Shown: positions 17,203 through 26,021, numbered from the stretch's first letter. The stretch: DNA of 62,598 nt from an uncultured Eubacterium sp. (GCA_910584345.1 CAJTZX010000018.1:1-62598); one strand, 5' to 3'. Notes: generated by a model from the sequence alone, not told the origin. Numbers and translations are program-made.

Positions 17203-17288
17203 GCTCGGAGGGTGTATTGCTCAGTGGAAGTAATGTGCTGGATAAGGCGCAGATTGAAAAGTCTGTTCTTTATCCGGCATTTTTGTTT
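17203..17288 (+). promoter_or_regulatory. Second leader with CGGAGGGTGTA motif and intrinsic terminator
   Basis: CGGAGGGT at 17206-17213 runs into a 7-bp stem (UAUUGCU / AGUAAUG), the same layout as in the MATE leader. It is followed by a strong terminator: TGCTGGATAAG (17236-17246) pairs with CTTTATCCGGCA (17268-17279), with inner CAGATT/AGTCTG, then T residues to 17284. This looks like a complete aptamer-terminator unit. What it once controlled is unclear, as only a short frame and a broken gene follow. Confidence 0.5.
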
Positions 17289-17300
17289 TAGGGAGGCGGA

Positions 17301-17414
17301 GTGAAATTGTGGGGAAGAGAACGTTATGGGGCTGTCTATGGAAAAAACGGAAGAATCGAGTCTATGCTGCGAAAAATGAAAAAGGAAGGTAGCAAGAGGT
17401 GTAAATATGTTTAA
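17301..17414 (+). CDS. Short 37-residue frame after the structured leader
   Basis: GTG 17301 has GGGAGGCGGA directly upstream and encodes a basic peptide ending at 17414 (ERYGAVYGKNGRIESMLRKM in its middle). I do not recognise it. The stop overlaps the ATG (17407) of the nucleotidyltransferase remnant. It may be the tail of a lost gene rather than a real peptide gene. Confidence 0.3.
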   Translation: MKLWGRERYGAVYGKNGRIESMLRKMKKEGSKRCKYV

Positions 17415-17634
17415 ACATTACGAAGAATCATTACAGATCATGACGGGATATTACCGTGAACAGAAAGGCGTGATTGCCCTTATGTTAGGCGGAAGTGTGG
17501 CGAAAGGGATGGAACGGGCAGATTTTGATCTGGACGGAATGGCGGTGGGTGGTCAGCCGGGAAGAATTTGAATATCAGGAAAAGCATAACGAACTGACAG
17601 ATGTGATGCATAGGAAATGTATCTACGAGGGAGG
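17407..17634 (+). pseudogene. Frameshifted, truncated nucleotidyltransferase-fold gene
   Basis: MFKHYEESLQIMTGYYREQK is followed by GVIALMLGGSVAKGMERADF with the GGSVAKG and following D-x-D signature of minimal nucleotidyltransferases (KNTase/ANT superfamily). After DLDGMAV the frame breaks: bases near 17545 read gcggtgggtggtcagc where gcggtggtcagc would keep frame, a four-base GGTG duplication. The next frame continues VSREEFEYQEKHNELTDVMH and stops matching where the acetyltransferase begins, so the C-terminal part is also lost. Confidence 0.7.
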
Positions 17635-17644
17635 GATGATTGAT

Positions 17645-18091
17645 ATGGGAAGTTATATTATAAAACGCTGCTCATTAGAACATATTCAAGAATACGGAGA
17701 AATATATGCAAAAGCATTTTCTGGGGAACCCTGGAATGATTGTTGGAAAATAGAAGATGCAGTACTCCATGTCAGCGAAATTTTAGAATCAAAACAATCT
17801 TATGGATTGGAGTGCTTGTCGGAGGGCAAAGTAGTGGGGTTCATTTTGGGCAGTACGATGCTGTTTCATTATGGAAGAGTTTTTGAGATCAATGACCTTG
17901 CAGTTCTGCCGGATTACCAGAGTAAGGGTATTGCAACAAAACTGCTGGAGCGCTGTCTTGCGGAGATGAAAGAACACGGAATAAAAGGCGTAAACCTGAT
18001 TACCGCAAATGAGGGTATGCTTCCGGGGGTTTATGAAAAGCATGGGTTTGAGAGGGAGGGCGGGGTTATTTTAATGGGAAGGAAAATTTAA
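17645..18091 (+). CDS. GNAT-family N-acetyltransferase
   Basis: About 148 residues of a single GNAT domain: IIKRCSLEHIQEYGEIYAKAF, the core beta4 strand EINDLAVLPDYQSKGIATKLL with the acetyl-CoA-binding QSKGIA loop, and GVYEKHGFEREGGVIL at the end. ATG 17645 lies nine bases after GAGGGAGGG; the in-frame ATG at 17636 is too close to that site. The substrate is unknown. It follows a broken nucleotidyltransferase, and the two probably arrived together as an accessory pair. Confidence 0.8.
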   Translation: MGSYIIKRCSLEHIQEYGEIYAKAFSGEPWNDCWKIEDAVLHVSEILESKQSYGLECLSEGKVVGFILGSTMLFHYGRVFEINDLAVLPDYQSKGIATKLLERCLAEMKEHGIKGVNLITANEGMLPGVYEKHGFEREGGVILMGRKI

Positions 18092-18508
18092 TAATTCTGC
18101 TTTTTATAAAATGCAGACAGACGGAAGATTTTGGATTGCGAATATAATACTTGGAAGCCGGAGGAAATAGGAAGGGCATAGATAGGAGGGATTTCGTGTA
18201 TGTTCTGTTATTTAGGCTGAATGGGGCTAGCGCTTGTTTATGAGGAAAGATTGATAAGATTGTTGGATATAAGCAGTTTATCGTCGTGGATTAAGAAAAA
18301 GGAAAACTTGGTATGACCATATGAAACTGTGTCGTTGTGAAGAACGTGCAGATAAAATGAGTATATTTCTGAAATAGAGATATACCGTATGATGAAGCAG
18401 ATTAATAAAGAGTGTGTGGCGTACAGAAAGCTGTTTACAGATGAAAAATGGAGCATCTGAACTGTTACTGATGAAATTTAAGGATTCACGAAAATTTGCC
18501 ATAACCTC
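18092..18508. other. Gene-poor gap with possible remnants
   Basis: No convincing gene on either strand. Short in-frame stretches such as KQINKECVAYRKLFTDEKW (about 18393-18450) suggest remains of a lost gene, but no family is recognisable. Confidence 0.4.
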
Positions 18509-18536
18509 TTGACGAATGGAAAAAATATGCTATAAT
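18509..18536 (+). promoter_or_regulatory. Sigma-A promoter of rpsU
   Basis: TTGACG at 18509-18514 and TATAAT at 18531-18536 with 16-base spacing and an extended TG. Confidence 0.85.
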
Positions 18537-18611
18537 ATGATCTAGTGCTAAAATATAACCTAACAGTTGATATGCACAATACGCAACTGGAGGGAGGTTA
18601 GGTGTGAGAAT

Positions 18612-18788
18612 ATGTCAAATGTGATCGTAAAAGAGAACGAGACTTTAGATTCCGCATTACGCAGATTCAAGAGAAACTGCGCAAAAGCAGGAATTCAGCA
18701 GGAGATTCGTAAGAGAGAACATTATGAGAAACCAAGTGTTCGCCGTAAGAAGAAATCCGAAGCTGCAAGAAAACGTAAATATAACTAA
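18612..18788 (+). CDS. rpsU: 30S ribosomal protein S21
   Basis: Fifty-eight residues, full length for bS21: MSNVIVKENETLDSALRRFK, then CAKAGIQQEIRKREHYEKPS and a lysine/arginine-rich tail. S21 belongs to the small-subunit platform and aids translation initiation. GGAGGGAGG lies upstream of ATG 18612; longer in-frame starts overlap that site. Its own promoter and terminator make it monocistronic. Confidence 0.96.
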   Translation: MSNVIVKENETLDSALRRFKRNCAKAGIQQEIRKREHYEKPSVRRKKKSEAARKRKYN

Positions 18789-18802
18789 TGGTACAGATTT
18801 AG

Positions 18803-18832
18803 AAAAGCTGTTGCAGGTTGCAACAGCTTTTT
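18803..18832 (+). terminator. Rho-independent terminator after rpsU
   Basis: Stem AAAAGCTGTTGCA / TGCAACAGCTTTT with a short loop, followed by T residues. Confidence 0.9.
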
Positions 18833-18922
18833 CAAATTGTTAAGTGTTTTTTTGAAATAGTTGACGGTAAAAAATGGCTGTGGTAATCTGTTAGCAGCAA
18901 ATAATCAGGAGGATAAATACAA

Positions 18923-19792
18923 ATGGAAAACAGAATTTCAGGAACAACAGGACTGCTGGCATTGATCGGTTCTCCGGTCGGTCATTCCGGCTCTCCGGCA
19001 ATGTATAATTACAGTTTTCAGAAATTAGGTCTGGATTATGTATATGTGGCATTTGATGTTCAGGAGGAGGAAGTTAAACGGGCAATTGAGGCAATCCGTA
19101 CATTTAAAATGCGCGGCTGTAATGTTACTATGCCGGACAAGACGGAAGCGGCAAAATATATGGATGAACTCTCTGATGCGGCACGTCTGATCGGAGCTGT
19201 CAATACAATTGTCAATGATAATGGCAGATTGACAGGCTATATTACAGATGGAGAAGGATTTGTAAACAATTTGCGTGACCATGGTGTAGAGATTGCAGGG
19301 AAAAAAATTACCGTAGCAGGTGGAGGCGGAGCTGCAACAGCGATTCAGGTGCAGTGTGCGTTGGATGGGGCTAAGGAGATCTCTATTTTTAATATCAAAG
19401 ATGCTTTTTTTGCGCGCACACTAGAAACTGCAGAAAAAATTAAAAGACAAAAGCCTGCGTGTATTGTAAATGTATATGACATTGCAGATGAAGCAAAAAT
19501 GAACGAAGAAATAAGCTCCAGCGATATTTTTGCAAATGCGACGATCGTAGGTATGAAGCCGATGGAAAATGAAAGCGTTGTAAAAGACACCTCAGTATTT
19601 CGACCGGGTCTGGTTGTTTGTGACGCTGTGTACAATCCGAAACAGACAAGGCTGCTTCGCGAGGCGTCAAAGGCAGGGTGTACCTGTATTTCCGGTGAAG
19701 GAATGCTGCTTTGGCAGGGAGCAGCCGCATTTAAGCTTTACACAGGACAAGATATGCCTGTACAGGAAGTAAAAGAACGTTTTTTCCAGTAG
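18923..19792 (+). CDS. aroE: Shikimate dehydrogenase
   Basis: The 289-residue protein has shikimate-binding SxS in PVGHSGSPAMYN, the catalytic lysine in NVTMPDKTEAA, VNTIVNDNG, the aspartate in TDGEGF, and the nucleotide-binding GGGGAATA of the Rossmann domain. It reduces 3-dehydroshikimate to shikimate. The sequence leans to the shikimate/quinate group seen in clostridia, so some quinate activity is possible. RBS AGGAGG. aroK and aroD lie 5 kb downstream, separated by sulfate and phosphate genes. Confidence 0.93.
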   Translation: MENRISGTTGLLALIGSPVGHSGSPAMYNYSFQKLGLDYVYVAFDVQEEEVKRAIEAIRTFKMRGCNVTMPDKTEAAKYMDELSDAARLIGAVNTIVNDNGRLTGYITDGEGFVNNLRDHGVEIAGKKITVAGGGGAATAIQVQCALDGAKEISIFNIKDAFFARTLETAEKIKRQKPACIVNVYDIADEAKMNEEISSSDIFANATIVGMKPMENESVVKDTSVFRPGLVVCDAVYNPKQTRLLREASKAGCTCISGEGMLLWQGAAAFKLYTGQDMPVQEVKERFFQ

Positions 19793-19817
19793 TAAAATCA
19801 GACAAACTTACGTTTGG

Positions 19818-19848
19818 GCAGCAGTTTTGGACAGCTGCTGCTTTCTTT
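19818..19848 (+). terminator. Probable terminator after aroE
   Basis: GCAGCAG / CTGCTGC stem (19818-19824 and 19835-19841) followed by TTTCTTTG. Confidence 0.65.
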
Positions 19849-19880
19849 GTAACAGTTTCATAAGTTATCAGAACGGATGC
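19849..19880. repeat. 32-bp palindromic repeat, diverged copy D
   Basis: Left arm GTAACAGTTT, middle AAGTTATC and right arm GAACGGATGC fill the same 32-bp frame as copies A and B; the right arm has decayed, so it no longer forms the hairpin. Confidence 0.5.
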
Positions 19881-19957
19881 CTTTCTTTTAAGAATGATTT
19901 AATGATAATGGCATATGATAATACTTTATAAATAATATTTTATAAATAATTAAAAAA

Positions 19958-20074
19958 ATGACACGTATGAAAAGAAACATCCAACAATTTTTACAGCCCC
20001 CGGATCACGTAATGACCGATAAGGAATATGAAGCGGTGTTTGGGAGGCAGAAACAATCAGGAGGAATTATATGA
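19958..20074 (+). CDS. 38-residue frame overlapping the cysD start
   Basis: MTRMKRNIQQFLQPPDHVMT, then DKEYEAVFGRQKQSGG, ends in TGA overlapping the cysD ATG (ATGA). The tight overlap is what coupled genes show, but no clear ribosome site precedes the start and I know no family. It could be a leader peptide, the tail of a deleted upstream gene of the sulfate operon, or chance. Confidence 0.35.
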   Translation: MTRMKRNIQQFLQPPDHVMTDKEYEAVFGRQKQSGGII

Positions 20075-20970
20075 ATGAACTATCCCATCTGGATGAGCTG
20101 GAAGCAGAAGCCATCTATATTATCCGTGAAGTAGCAGCAGAGTGTGAAAAGCCGGTCATGCTCTATTCTATCGGTAAGGACAGCTCTGTCATGCTGCATC
20201 TTGCTATGAAAGCGTTTTATCCGGAAAAACCCCCATTCCCGTTTTTGCACGTCAATACAACGTGGAAATTTCAGGAAATGATTTCTTTTCGTGACCGTAT
20301 GGCGCAAAAGCTTGGGATTGAAATGTTGGAATATATTAATGAAGACGGTGTGAAAAGAGGGATTAATCCGTTTGACCATGGTGCTGCTTACACAGACATT
20401 ATGAAGACGCAGGCGCTTAAGCAGGCGTTAAATAAATATGGATTTACGGCAGCCTTTGGAGGCGGACGGAGGGATGAAGAAAAATCAAGGGCCAAAGAGC
20501 GGATTTTTTCTTTTCGTAATGAAAATCATGCATGGGATCCGAAAAACCAGCGTCCCGAAATGTGGAAGCTGTTTAATACGATGATTCATCAGGGAGAAAG
20601 TATCCGTGTGTTTCCGATTTCCAATTGGACAGAGAAAGATATCTGGCAGTATATTAAGCAGGAAAATATTGAGATTGTACCGCTTTATTTTGCGAAGGAG
20701 CGGCCGGTTGTCTATCGTGACGGGAATATTATTATGCTGGACGACGACCGTATGAAGCTGCGTGACGGAGAAAAAGTTGAGTACAAAAAAGTAAGATTCC
20801 GCACGCTTGGATGTTATCCGTTGACCGGTGGATGCGAATCGGAGGCTGATACATTGGATGCAATTATCGAAGAGACATTAAGCGCAGTAGAATCCGAACG
20901 TACTTCGCGGGTGATTGACCATGAAGCAGCCGGAAGCATGGAAAGAAGAAAGCGGGAGGGGTATTTCTAA
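20071..20970 (+). CDS. cysD: Sulfate adenylyltransferase subunit 2 (CysD)
   Basis: The 299 residues match the PAPS-reductase-like ATP pyrophosphatase CysD: MLYSIGKDSSVMLHLAMKAF with the SxGKDSS PP-loop, HVNTTWKF, GGGRRDEEKSRAKERIFSFR, RFRTLGCYPLTGG, and the C-terminal SERTSRVIDHE. With CysN it makes adenosine 5'-phosphosulfate from sulfate and ATP. A strong AGGAGGAATT precedes ATG 20071. It abuts cysN with no gap. Confidence 0.96.
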   Translation: MNELSHLDELEAEAIYIIREVAAECEKPVMLYSIGKDSSVMLHLAMKAFYPEKPPFPFLHVNTTWKFQEMISFRDRMAQKLGIEMLEYINEDGVKRGINPFDHGAAYTDIMKTQALKQALNKYGFTAAFGGGRRDEEKSRAKERIFSFRNENHAWDPKNQRPEMWKLFNTMIHQGESIRVFPISNWTEKDIWQYIKQENIEIVPLYFAKERPVVYRDGNIIMLDDDRMKLRDGEKVEYKKVRFRTLGCYPLTGGCESEADTLDAIIEETLSAVESERTSRVIDHEAAGSMERRKREGYF

Positions 20971-22698
20971 ATGAAAGGTTTATTAAAATTTATTACATGC
21001 GGTAGTGTCGATGACGGAAAATCCACGCTGATCGGCCATATTTTATATGATGCGAAGCTTATTTACGCAGATCAGGAACGTGCGCTGGAACTGGACAGTA
21101 AGGTTGGCAGCAGAGAGGGTGCGATTGATTATTCACTGCTTTTGGACGGTTTAATGGCAGAACGGGAGCAGGGAATTACAATTGATGTGGCATATCGTTA
21201 TTTTACGACAGATCATCGTAGCTTTATTGTGGCGGATACTCCGGGACATGAGGAATATACAAGAAATATGGCTGTTGGCGCTTCTTTTGCTGAGCTGGCA
21301 GTGATTTTGATCGATGCGAAGGCAGGAGTGCTTGTGCAGACGAGACGACATGCCAGAATTTGCGCGCTGATGGGAATTAAATATTTTGTATTCGCAGTAA
21401 ACAAAATGGATCTGGCAGGTTATAGGAAAGAGCGGTTTCATGAAATCGAAGCTCAGATCCAGGAGCTTTCGGATGAGTTATGTTTAAGCAGTGTGAAAAT
21501 AATTCCGGTTTCGGCGACAGAAGGGGATAATATAACCAAAAAGAGTGTAAATATGCCTTGGTATACCGGAGATGATCTGCTGACATATCTGGAAAATATT
21601 GATACGAGCGAACAGACAATGGAAGCCGGCTCTTATATGCCGGTGCAGCGTGTATGCCGGCCAAACCATGAGTTTCGAGGTTTTCAGGGTCAGATCGAAG
21701 CCGGAGAATTTACGGTTGGCGATGATGTAGAAGCTCTGCCTGGACACCAGAGAGCAAAGATCAAATCTATTTTCATCGGACAAGCAGGCGTGCAGCAGGT
21801 ACGCAAAGGGCAGCCGGCAACGATTCAGCTGGATCGTGAGATCGATATTTCTCGCGGCAGCGTATTAGTAAAAGATGCGCCGATTACGATGTCAAAAAAA
21901 ATTACGGCGACGATTTTATGGATGGACGATGCCTGCCTGAATACGGAACAGGATTATCTGATTAAAATTGGCACAAAGCAGATTCCTGCGATGGTCAGCA
22001 GCATTCATTATAAAATCGATGTGAATACAGGAAAGCATTTGCCGGCTGTATCGTTGCAGAAAAATGAGATCGCTGTCTGTGATATTGTACTTTCGGAAAA
22101 TATAGCAGTTGACGAGTTTCACAAGCATAAGACGATGGGTGAGCTGATTTTTATTGATCGCGTCAGCCATATGACGTCCGCCTGCGGTGTGGTAGAAAGT
22201 ACAAGAGGCAAAGGCGAACGGGATACAATGGCTACGTTTTGGTATGGAGATCTAAAAGCTGGGGCAGGTATTTTTAAAGAATATTATCTGAACCTGTTTT
22301 TGGATACAATTACAAAAGAAAGTTCGCATAACGGTCGGTATACGGTGGGCGATACCGTTCCGGTAAATGGGGAAAGCTATCACTATCCTGCATATTTTGA
22401 TATGATTATCCTGCATGAGCATATGGTTGTCAGCATCAGAGACAGCAAGATTACAAAAGTCATATCCGTCAATGATTACAAATATGAAGGATATCCGATT
22501 GTAAACGGCAGAGGATGCGGCGTGCGTGCAGAAAGTCAGGCAGAGGTAGAACAGTTTATTCATGAATTTGAAATGACTGCAAAAGATGGAGCGGCAGAGT
22601 TTTATAACCGCTGGCTGCAGTTTGAAAAATATAGGAGTATTGTATTTAAAGATAATTTCTGGGGTGAGGCTGATATTGAGGGAAAAGGATTGTGCTGA
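20971..22698 (+). CDS. cysN: Sulfate adenylyltransferase subunit 1 (CysN), GTPase with C-terminal extension
   Basis: The 575-residue EF-Tu-like GTPase has G1 GSVDDGKSTL, switch region EQGITIDVAYRYF, G3 DTPGHEEYTRN and G4 NKMDL, then beta-barrel domains ending near residue 415 (LIFIDRVSHMTSACGVVE). CysN uses GTP hydrolysis to drive CysD. About 160 further residues follow (YHYPAYFDMIILHEHMVVSI and onward). They hold no P-loop, so this is not a CysNC fusion with APS kinase, and no cysC is in the window. The role of the extension is unknown to me. Confidence 0.93.
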   Translation: MKGLLKFITCGSVDDGKSTLIGHILYDAKLIYADQERALELDSKVGSREGAIDYSLLLDGLMAEREQGITIDVAYRYFTTDHRSFIVADTPGHEEYTRNMAVGASFAELAVILIDAKAGVLVQTRRHARICALMGIKYFVFAVNKMDLAGYRKERFHEIEAQIQELSDELCLSSVKIIPVSATEGDNITKKSVNMPWYTGDDLLTYLENIDTSEQTMEAGSYMPVQRVCRPNHEFRGFQGQIEAGEFTVGDDVEALPGHQRAKIKSIFIGQAGVQQVRKGQPATIQLDREIDISRGSVLVKDAPITMSKKITATILWMDDACLNTEQDYLIKIGTKQIPAMVSSIHYKIDVNTGKHLPAVSLQKNEIAVCDIVLSENIAVDEFHKHKTMGELIFIDRVSHMTSACGVVESTRGKGERDTMATFWYGDLKAGAGIFKEYYLNLFLDTITKESSHNGRYTVGDTVPVNGESYHYPAYFDMIILHEHMVVSIRDSKITKVISVNDYKYEGYPIVNGRGCGVRAESQAEVEQFIHEFEMTAKDGAAEFYNRWLQFEKYRSIVFKDNFWGEADIEGKGLC

Positions 22699-22842
22699 AA
22701 TAGTAAAATGGAGGATTTTTGATTATATTTAAGACTTTTAAGATTTTACACGATCTTTACATCTGGATAACATGAATTTTACCTGGGTATAATAAAATAC
22801 TGTCAGAACTTAAGGAAACGAACAGAAAAGAGGAGCAGATTT

Positions 22843-24561
22843 ATGAATGATACTTTGCAGATTCTATTCGGTTTACTCGGCGGCCTGGCAGTATTTATTT
22901 TTGGCATGAATATGATGAGTGAATGCCTTCAAAAAGCCGCAGGTGAAAAAATGAAAAGTATATTGGAGCTTTTGACGAAAAATCCGGTTATGGGTGTTCT
23001 TGCAGGGGCTTTGACGACGGCAGTGCTGCAAAGCAGCAGTGCAACGACGGTGATGGCGATTGGCTTTGTCAGCGCCGGGCTGATGAGCCTGCCGCAGTCT
23101 ATTTCTATTATTCTTGGTGCGAATATTGGAACGACGATGACGGCACAGATCATCGCGTTTAAAATCAGTGATTATATTTATCTGTTTATTTTTGCGGGGT
23201 TTGCAGTATCTTATCTTGCAAAATCGGAAAAAGCAAAAAATATCGGGCAGACCGTATTTGCATTTGGTTTGCTGTTTTTAGGAATTGAGACAATGGGCGG
23301 AGTCATGAAGCCGCTGGCGGGCAGTCCGTTCTTTTTAAATTTGATTGCAAAAGTAGCAGATGTTCCAGTGCTCGGTGTGCTTGTCGGTACGTTTATGACG
23401 CTTGTGGTGCAGAGCAGTTCAGCTACGATTGCAGTGCTGCAGAATTTTGCCGAACAGCCGTTGGCGGACGGTGTTACGAGCATTTTGGGTCTTACGGGTG
23501 CGATACCGATTTTACTGGGAGATAATGTCGGAACGACGATTACGGCTTTGCTGGCTTGTGTTGGACAGGCAAAGGATGCAAAGCGGACAGCGTTAGCACA
23601 TTGTATCTTTAATTTGTCCGGCTGTTTTTTGTTTATCTGGTTGGTACAGCCCTTTGCGTCTGTGATTCGTATGCTTTCTCCGGCAGGCCCGGAGGTGGAA
23701 GTGATTTCCAGGCAGATTGCAAATGCACATACGATGTTTAATCTGGTTATGACGCTGATTTGGACGCCGCTGTTACCTTATATGGTAAAGCTTGTTTCCG
23801 GTATTGTGCGAGAAGGCGCCAAAGCGCCGCAGGCATTATCAGAGCTGGTATATCTGGATCATAAGCTGATGGCACAGCCTGCCGCTGCGCTGCGTTTAGC
23901 AGAAAAAGAAATGATTCATTGCGGCGAATTCGCAGATGGATTGCTGTCTGACCTTTGTGGACTGGTAAGGACAGAAGATAAAAAAATGTCTGCGCGGCTC
24001 TTAGAGCAGACAGATCAGGCACGCAGACTGTATGAGCAGGTGACAGAGTATCTTTCAGAACTGTTTTCAGCAGGCAGTATGAGCGAAGAACAGGCGAAGG
24101 AAGCGGCAGGACTTATGTATCTTTTAGGAGACTTTGACCGTATCGCTTTCTTATGCCAGGAGGTTTTGGCGCTTTTAGCAGAAAAAAACGAAAAGAAAAA
24201 AAAGAACGCTGGCTTTTCTAAAGAAGCGCAAAGAGATCTGGAACAAAGCCTGACTTTAATCGGGGAAATGTACGAGGAAGCATTTCATATGCTTGTAAGC
24301 GGCGACCGTGATAAACTCAAAAAGATACGTAAGAAAAAAGAAAAAATGCTCGAGTTAAGCTTGCATATGCGCAAAGCTCATCTAGAACGGGTGGAAAAGG
24401 GAAAGTGCAGTGCAAAGCTTACGAAGCCATTTTATAAGATTTTAAATGCATTGGATCGACTGAGCAACAGCTGCGCGAACGTTGCAGATCATGAACTGCT
24501 GTTCACACCGGGGATTTATACTTCCAGTAACAGTCCGTACGAACAAGTAATCAGGAAGTGA
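22843..24561 (+). CDS. Na/Pi cotransporter family protein with PhoU-like domain
   Basis: The 572-residue protein has two Na_Pi_cotrans repeats, each with the signature QSSSATT or QSSSATI (AVLQSSSATTVMAIGF and LVVQSSSATIAVLQ), within eight or more membrane helices up to about residue 320. A soluble helical PhoU-like region follows to the end. It probably moves phosphate with sodium, or regulates its uptake. GAGGAGC precedes the ATG. A TATAAT at 22788-22793 may be its -10 box, though the -35 is weak. Confidence 0.88.
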   Translation: MNDTLQILFGLLGGLAVFIFGMNMMSECLQKAAGEKMKSILELLTKNPVMGVLAGALTTAVLQSSSATTVMAIGFVSAGLMSLPQSISIILGANIGTTMTAQIIAFKISDYIYLFIFAGFAVSYLAKSEKAKNIGQTVFAFGLLFLGIETMGGVMKPLAGSPFFLNLIAKVADVPVLGVLVGTFMTLVVQSSSATIAVLQNFAEQPLADGVTSILGLTGAIPILLGDNVGTTITALLACVGQAKDAKRTALAHCIFNLSGCFLFIWLVQPFASVIRMLSPAGPEVEVISRQIANAHTMFNLVMTLIWTPLLPYMVKLVSGIVREGAKAPQALSELVYLDHKLMAQPAAALRLAEKEMIHCGEFADGLLSDLCGLVRTEDKKMSARLLEQTDQARRLYEQVTEYLSELFSAGSMSEEQAKEAAGLMYLLGDFDRIAFLCQEVLALLAEKNEKKKKNAGFSKEAQRDLEQSLTLIGEMYEEAFHMLVSGDRDKLKKIRKKKEKMLELSLHMRKAHLERVEKGKCSAKLTKPFYKILNALDRLSNSCANVADHELLFTPGIYTSSNSPYEQVIRK

Positions 24562-24636
24562 GAATGGGTTTTTGACACAGGCTAAGGAATATGGTAGAAT
24601 GCTGTAAGATTTTAAGAGAAAGGGGCGGACAAAAAG

Positions 24637-25185
24637 ATGATACAACAAACAGAGAATTTATTTTCTTATAATATTTTTCTGATTGGATTTATGGGAAGCG
24701 GCAAATCTACCATTTCTGATTATTTATGCAAACATTATGCAATGGAAAAGATAGAAATGGATCAAACGATTGTACAAAATGAGGGCATGAGCATTTCGGA
24801 AATTTTTGACGCACATGGGGAAGAATACTTTCGGAATTTGGAGACAGATCTGCTCATTCAGCTGCAAAATAAAAAAAATGTTGTCATTTCTTGTGGTGGC
24901 GGGACACCGATGCGAGAAAATAATGTACGGCAGATGAAAAAAAACGGGAAGGTAGTTTTACTTATGGCAAGTCCTGAGACGATTTACGAACGTGTCAAAG
25001 ACAGTCATGACCGCCCGCTGTTAGAAGGCAATAAGAATACTGCTTTTATTTCTGAGCTTATGGAGCAGCGCAGGCCAAAATATGAAGCGGCGGCAGATTT
25101 GACGATTCATACAGATGGAAAAGAGTGTGCTGACATTTGTGAAGAACTGATACAAAAGCTGATGGAATTGGAGAAGCAGTCATGA
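24637..25185 (+). CDS. aroK: Shikimate kinase
   Basis: The 182-residue protein has Walker A GFMGSGKST, the shikimate-binding aspartate in KIEMDQTI, FRNLETDLL, GGGTPMRE, and the lid DSHDRPLLEG, then EQRRPKYEAAADL. It phosphorylates shikimate at O3. Its stop overlaps the aroD start (ATGA), so the two are translationally coupled. With aroE it supplies adjacent steps toward chorismate. Confidence 0.95.
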   Translation: MIQQTENLFSYNIFLIGFMGSGKSTISDYLCKHYAMEKIEMDQTIVQNEGMSISEIFDAHGEEYFRNLETDLLIQLQNKKNVVISCGGGTPMRENNVRQMKKNGKVVLLMASPETIYERVKDSHDRPLLEGNKNTAFISELMEQRRPKYEAAADLTIHTDGKECADICEELIQKLMELEKQS

Positions 25186-25958
25186 AAACGGTAACTGTTA
25201 AAAACATTACGATCGGAGAGGGCATTCCAAAAATCTGTGTGCCGCTCGTCGGTGTAACAGAAGCAGAAATTGTGGAAGAGGCCAGACAGTTAAGAAAGTA
25301 TCCGGCAGATCTTGTGGAGTGGCGTGTGGATTGGTTTGCAAAGGTACAGGATACAAAAAAGGTTTTGGATGTGTTAAAAAAACTGCGTGAGGCTTTGGAG
25401 GAAATGCCGCTTTTGTTTACGTTTCGAACGAAAAAAGAAGGTGGGGAAGCGCACATAGAGCCGGAAAATTATATTGCCTTGAATGAAGCCGCAGCGCAGT
25501 CAGGATTTGTAGATTTGATAGATGTGGAACTGTTTTTAGGAGAAGAGATTGTCAGAAGGCTGGTTGCTGTGGCACATGCATGTGAGGTAAAAGTCATTGC
25601 ATCCAATCATGATTTTGCAAAGACGCCGAAACAGGAAGATATACTGCAAAGGCTGTGCAATATGCAGCAGTTGGATGCGGATATTTTAAAAATAGCTGTG
25701 ATGCCGCAAAACAAAGCAGATGTACTAAAACTTCTTACCGCGACGGAAGAAATGTATACAAAATATGCAGATCGTCCCATTGTTACGATGTCAATGGGTG
25801 CAGATGGGTTAATCAGCAGGCTGAGCGGGGAATTCTTCGGTTCTGCAATTACGTTTGGGGCGATAGGCAAAGCTTCCGCACCCGGGCAGATGCCGGTAGA
25901 GCAATTGGCGCAAATATTAGCACAGATTCATGCAGGTACAATGGCGCCACCGCTGTAA
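25182..25958 (+). CDS. aroD: Type I 3-dehydroquinate dehydratase
   Basis: The 258-residue TIM-barrel protein has the catalytic histidine in VIASNHDFAKTP and the Schiff-base lysine in DADILKIAVMP. It also has LVEWRVDWF near the N-terminus, PIVTMSMGADGLISRL and SAPGQMPVEQL. It converts 3-dehydroquinate to 3-dehydroshikimate by the imine mechanism. It is coupled to aroK, and a terminator follows about 65 bases downstream. Confidence 0.95.
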   Translation: MKTVTVKNITIGEGIPKICVPLVGVTEAEIVEEARQLRKYPADLVEWRVDWFAKVQDTKKVLDVLKKLREALEEMPLLFTFRTKKEGGEAHIEPENYIALNEAAAQSGFVDLIDVELFLGEEIVRRLVAVAHACEVKVIASNHDFAKTPKQEDILQRLCNMQQLDADILKIAVMPQNKADVLKLLTATEEMYTKYADRPIVTMSMGADGLISRLSGEFFGSAITFGAIGKASAPGQMPVEQLAQILAQIHAGTMAPPL

Positions 25959-26021
25959 TAGCTTTTTGTTGATAATAAAAAATATTTGGTTCTAAATCAG
26001 ATAGCAGTTCATATATATAGT

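Noticed and set aside
18238..18502. Two overlapping minus-strand frames of about 72 residues
   Set aside because: They have no ribosome sites or family features and lie in an AT-rich gap; probably chance.
20971..22698. CysN-CysC fusion
   Set aside because: The length suggested one, but no P-loop or APS-kinase motif is found after the GTPase and barrel domains.
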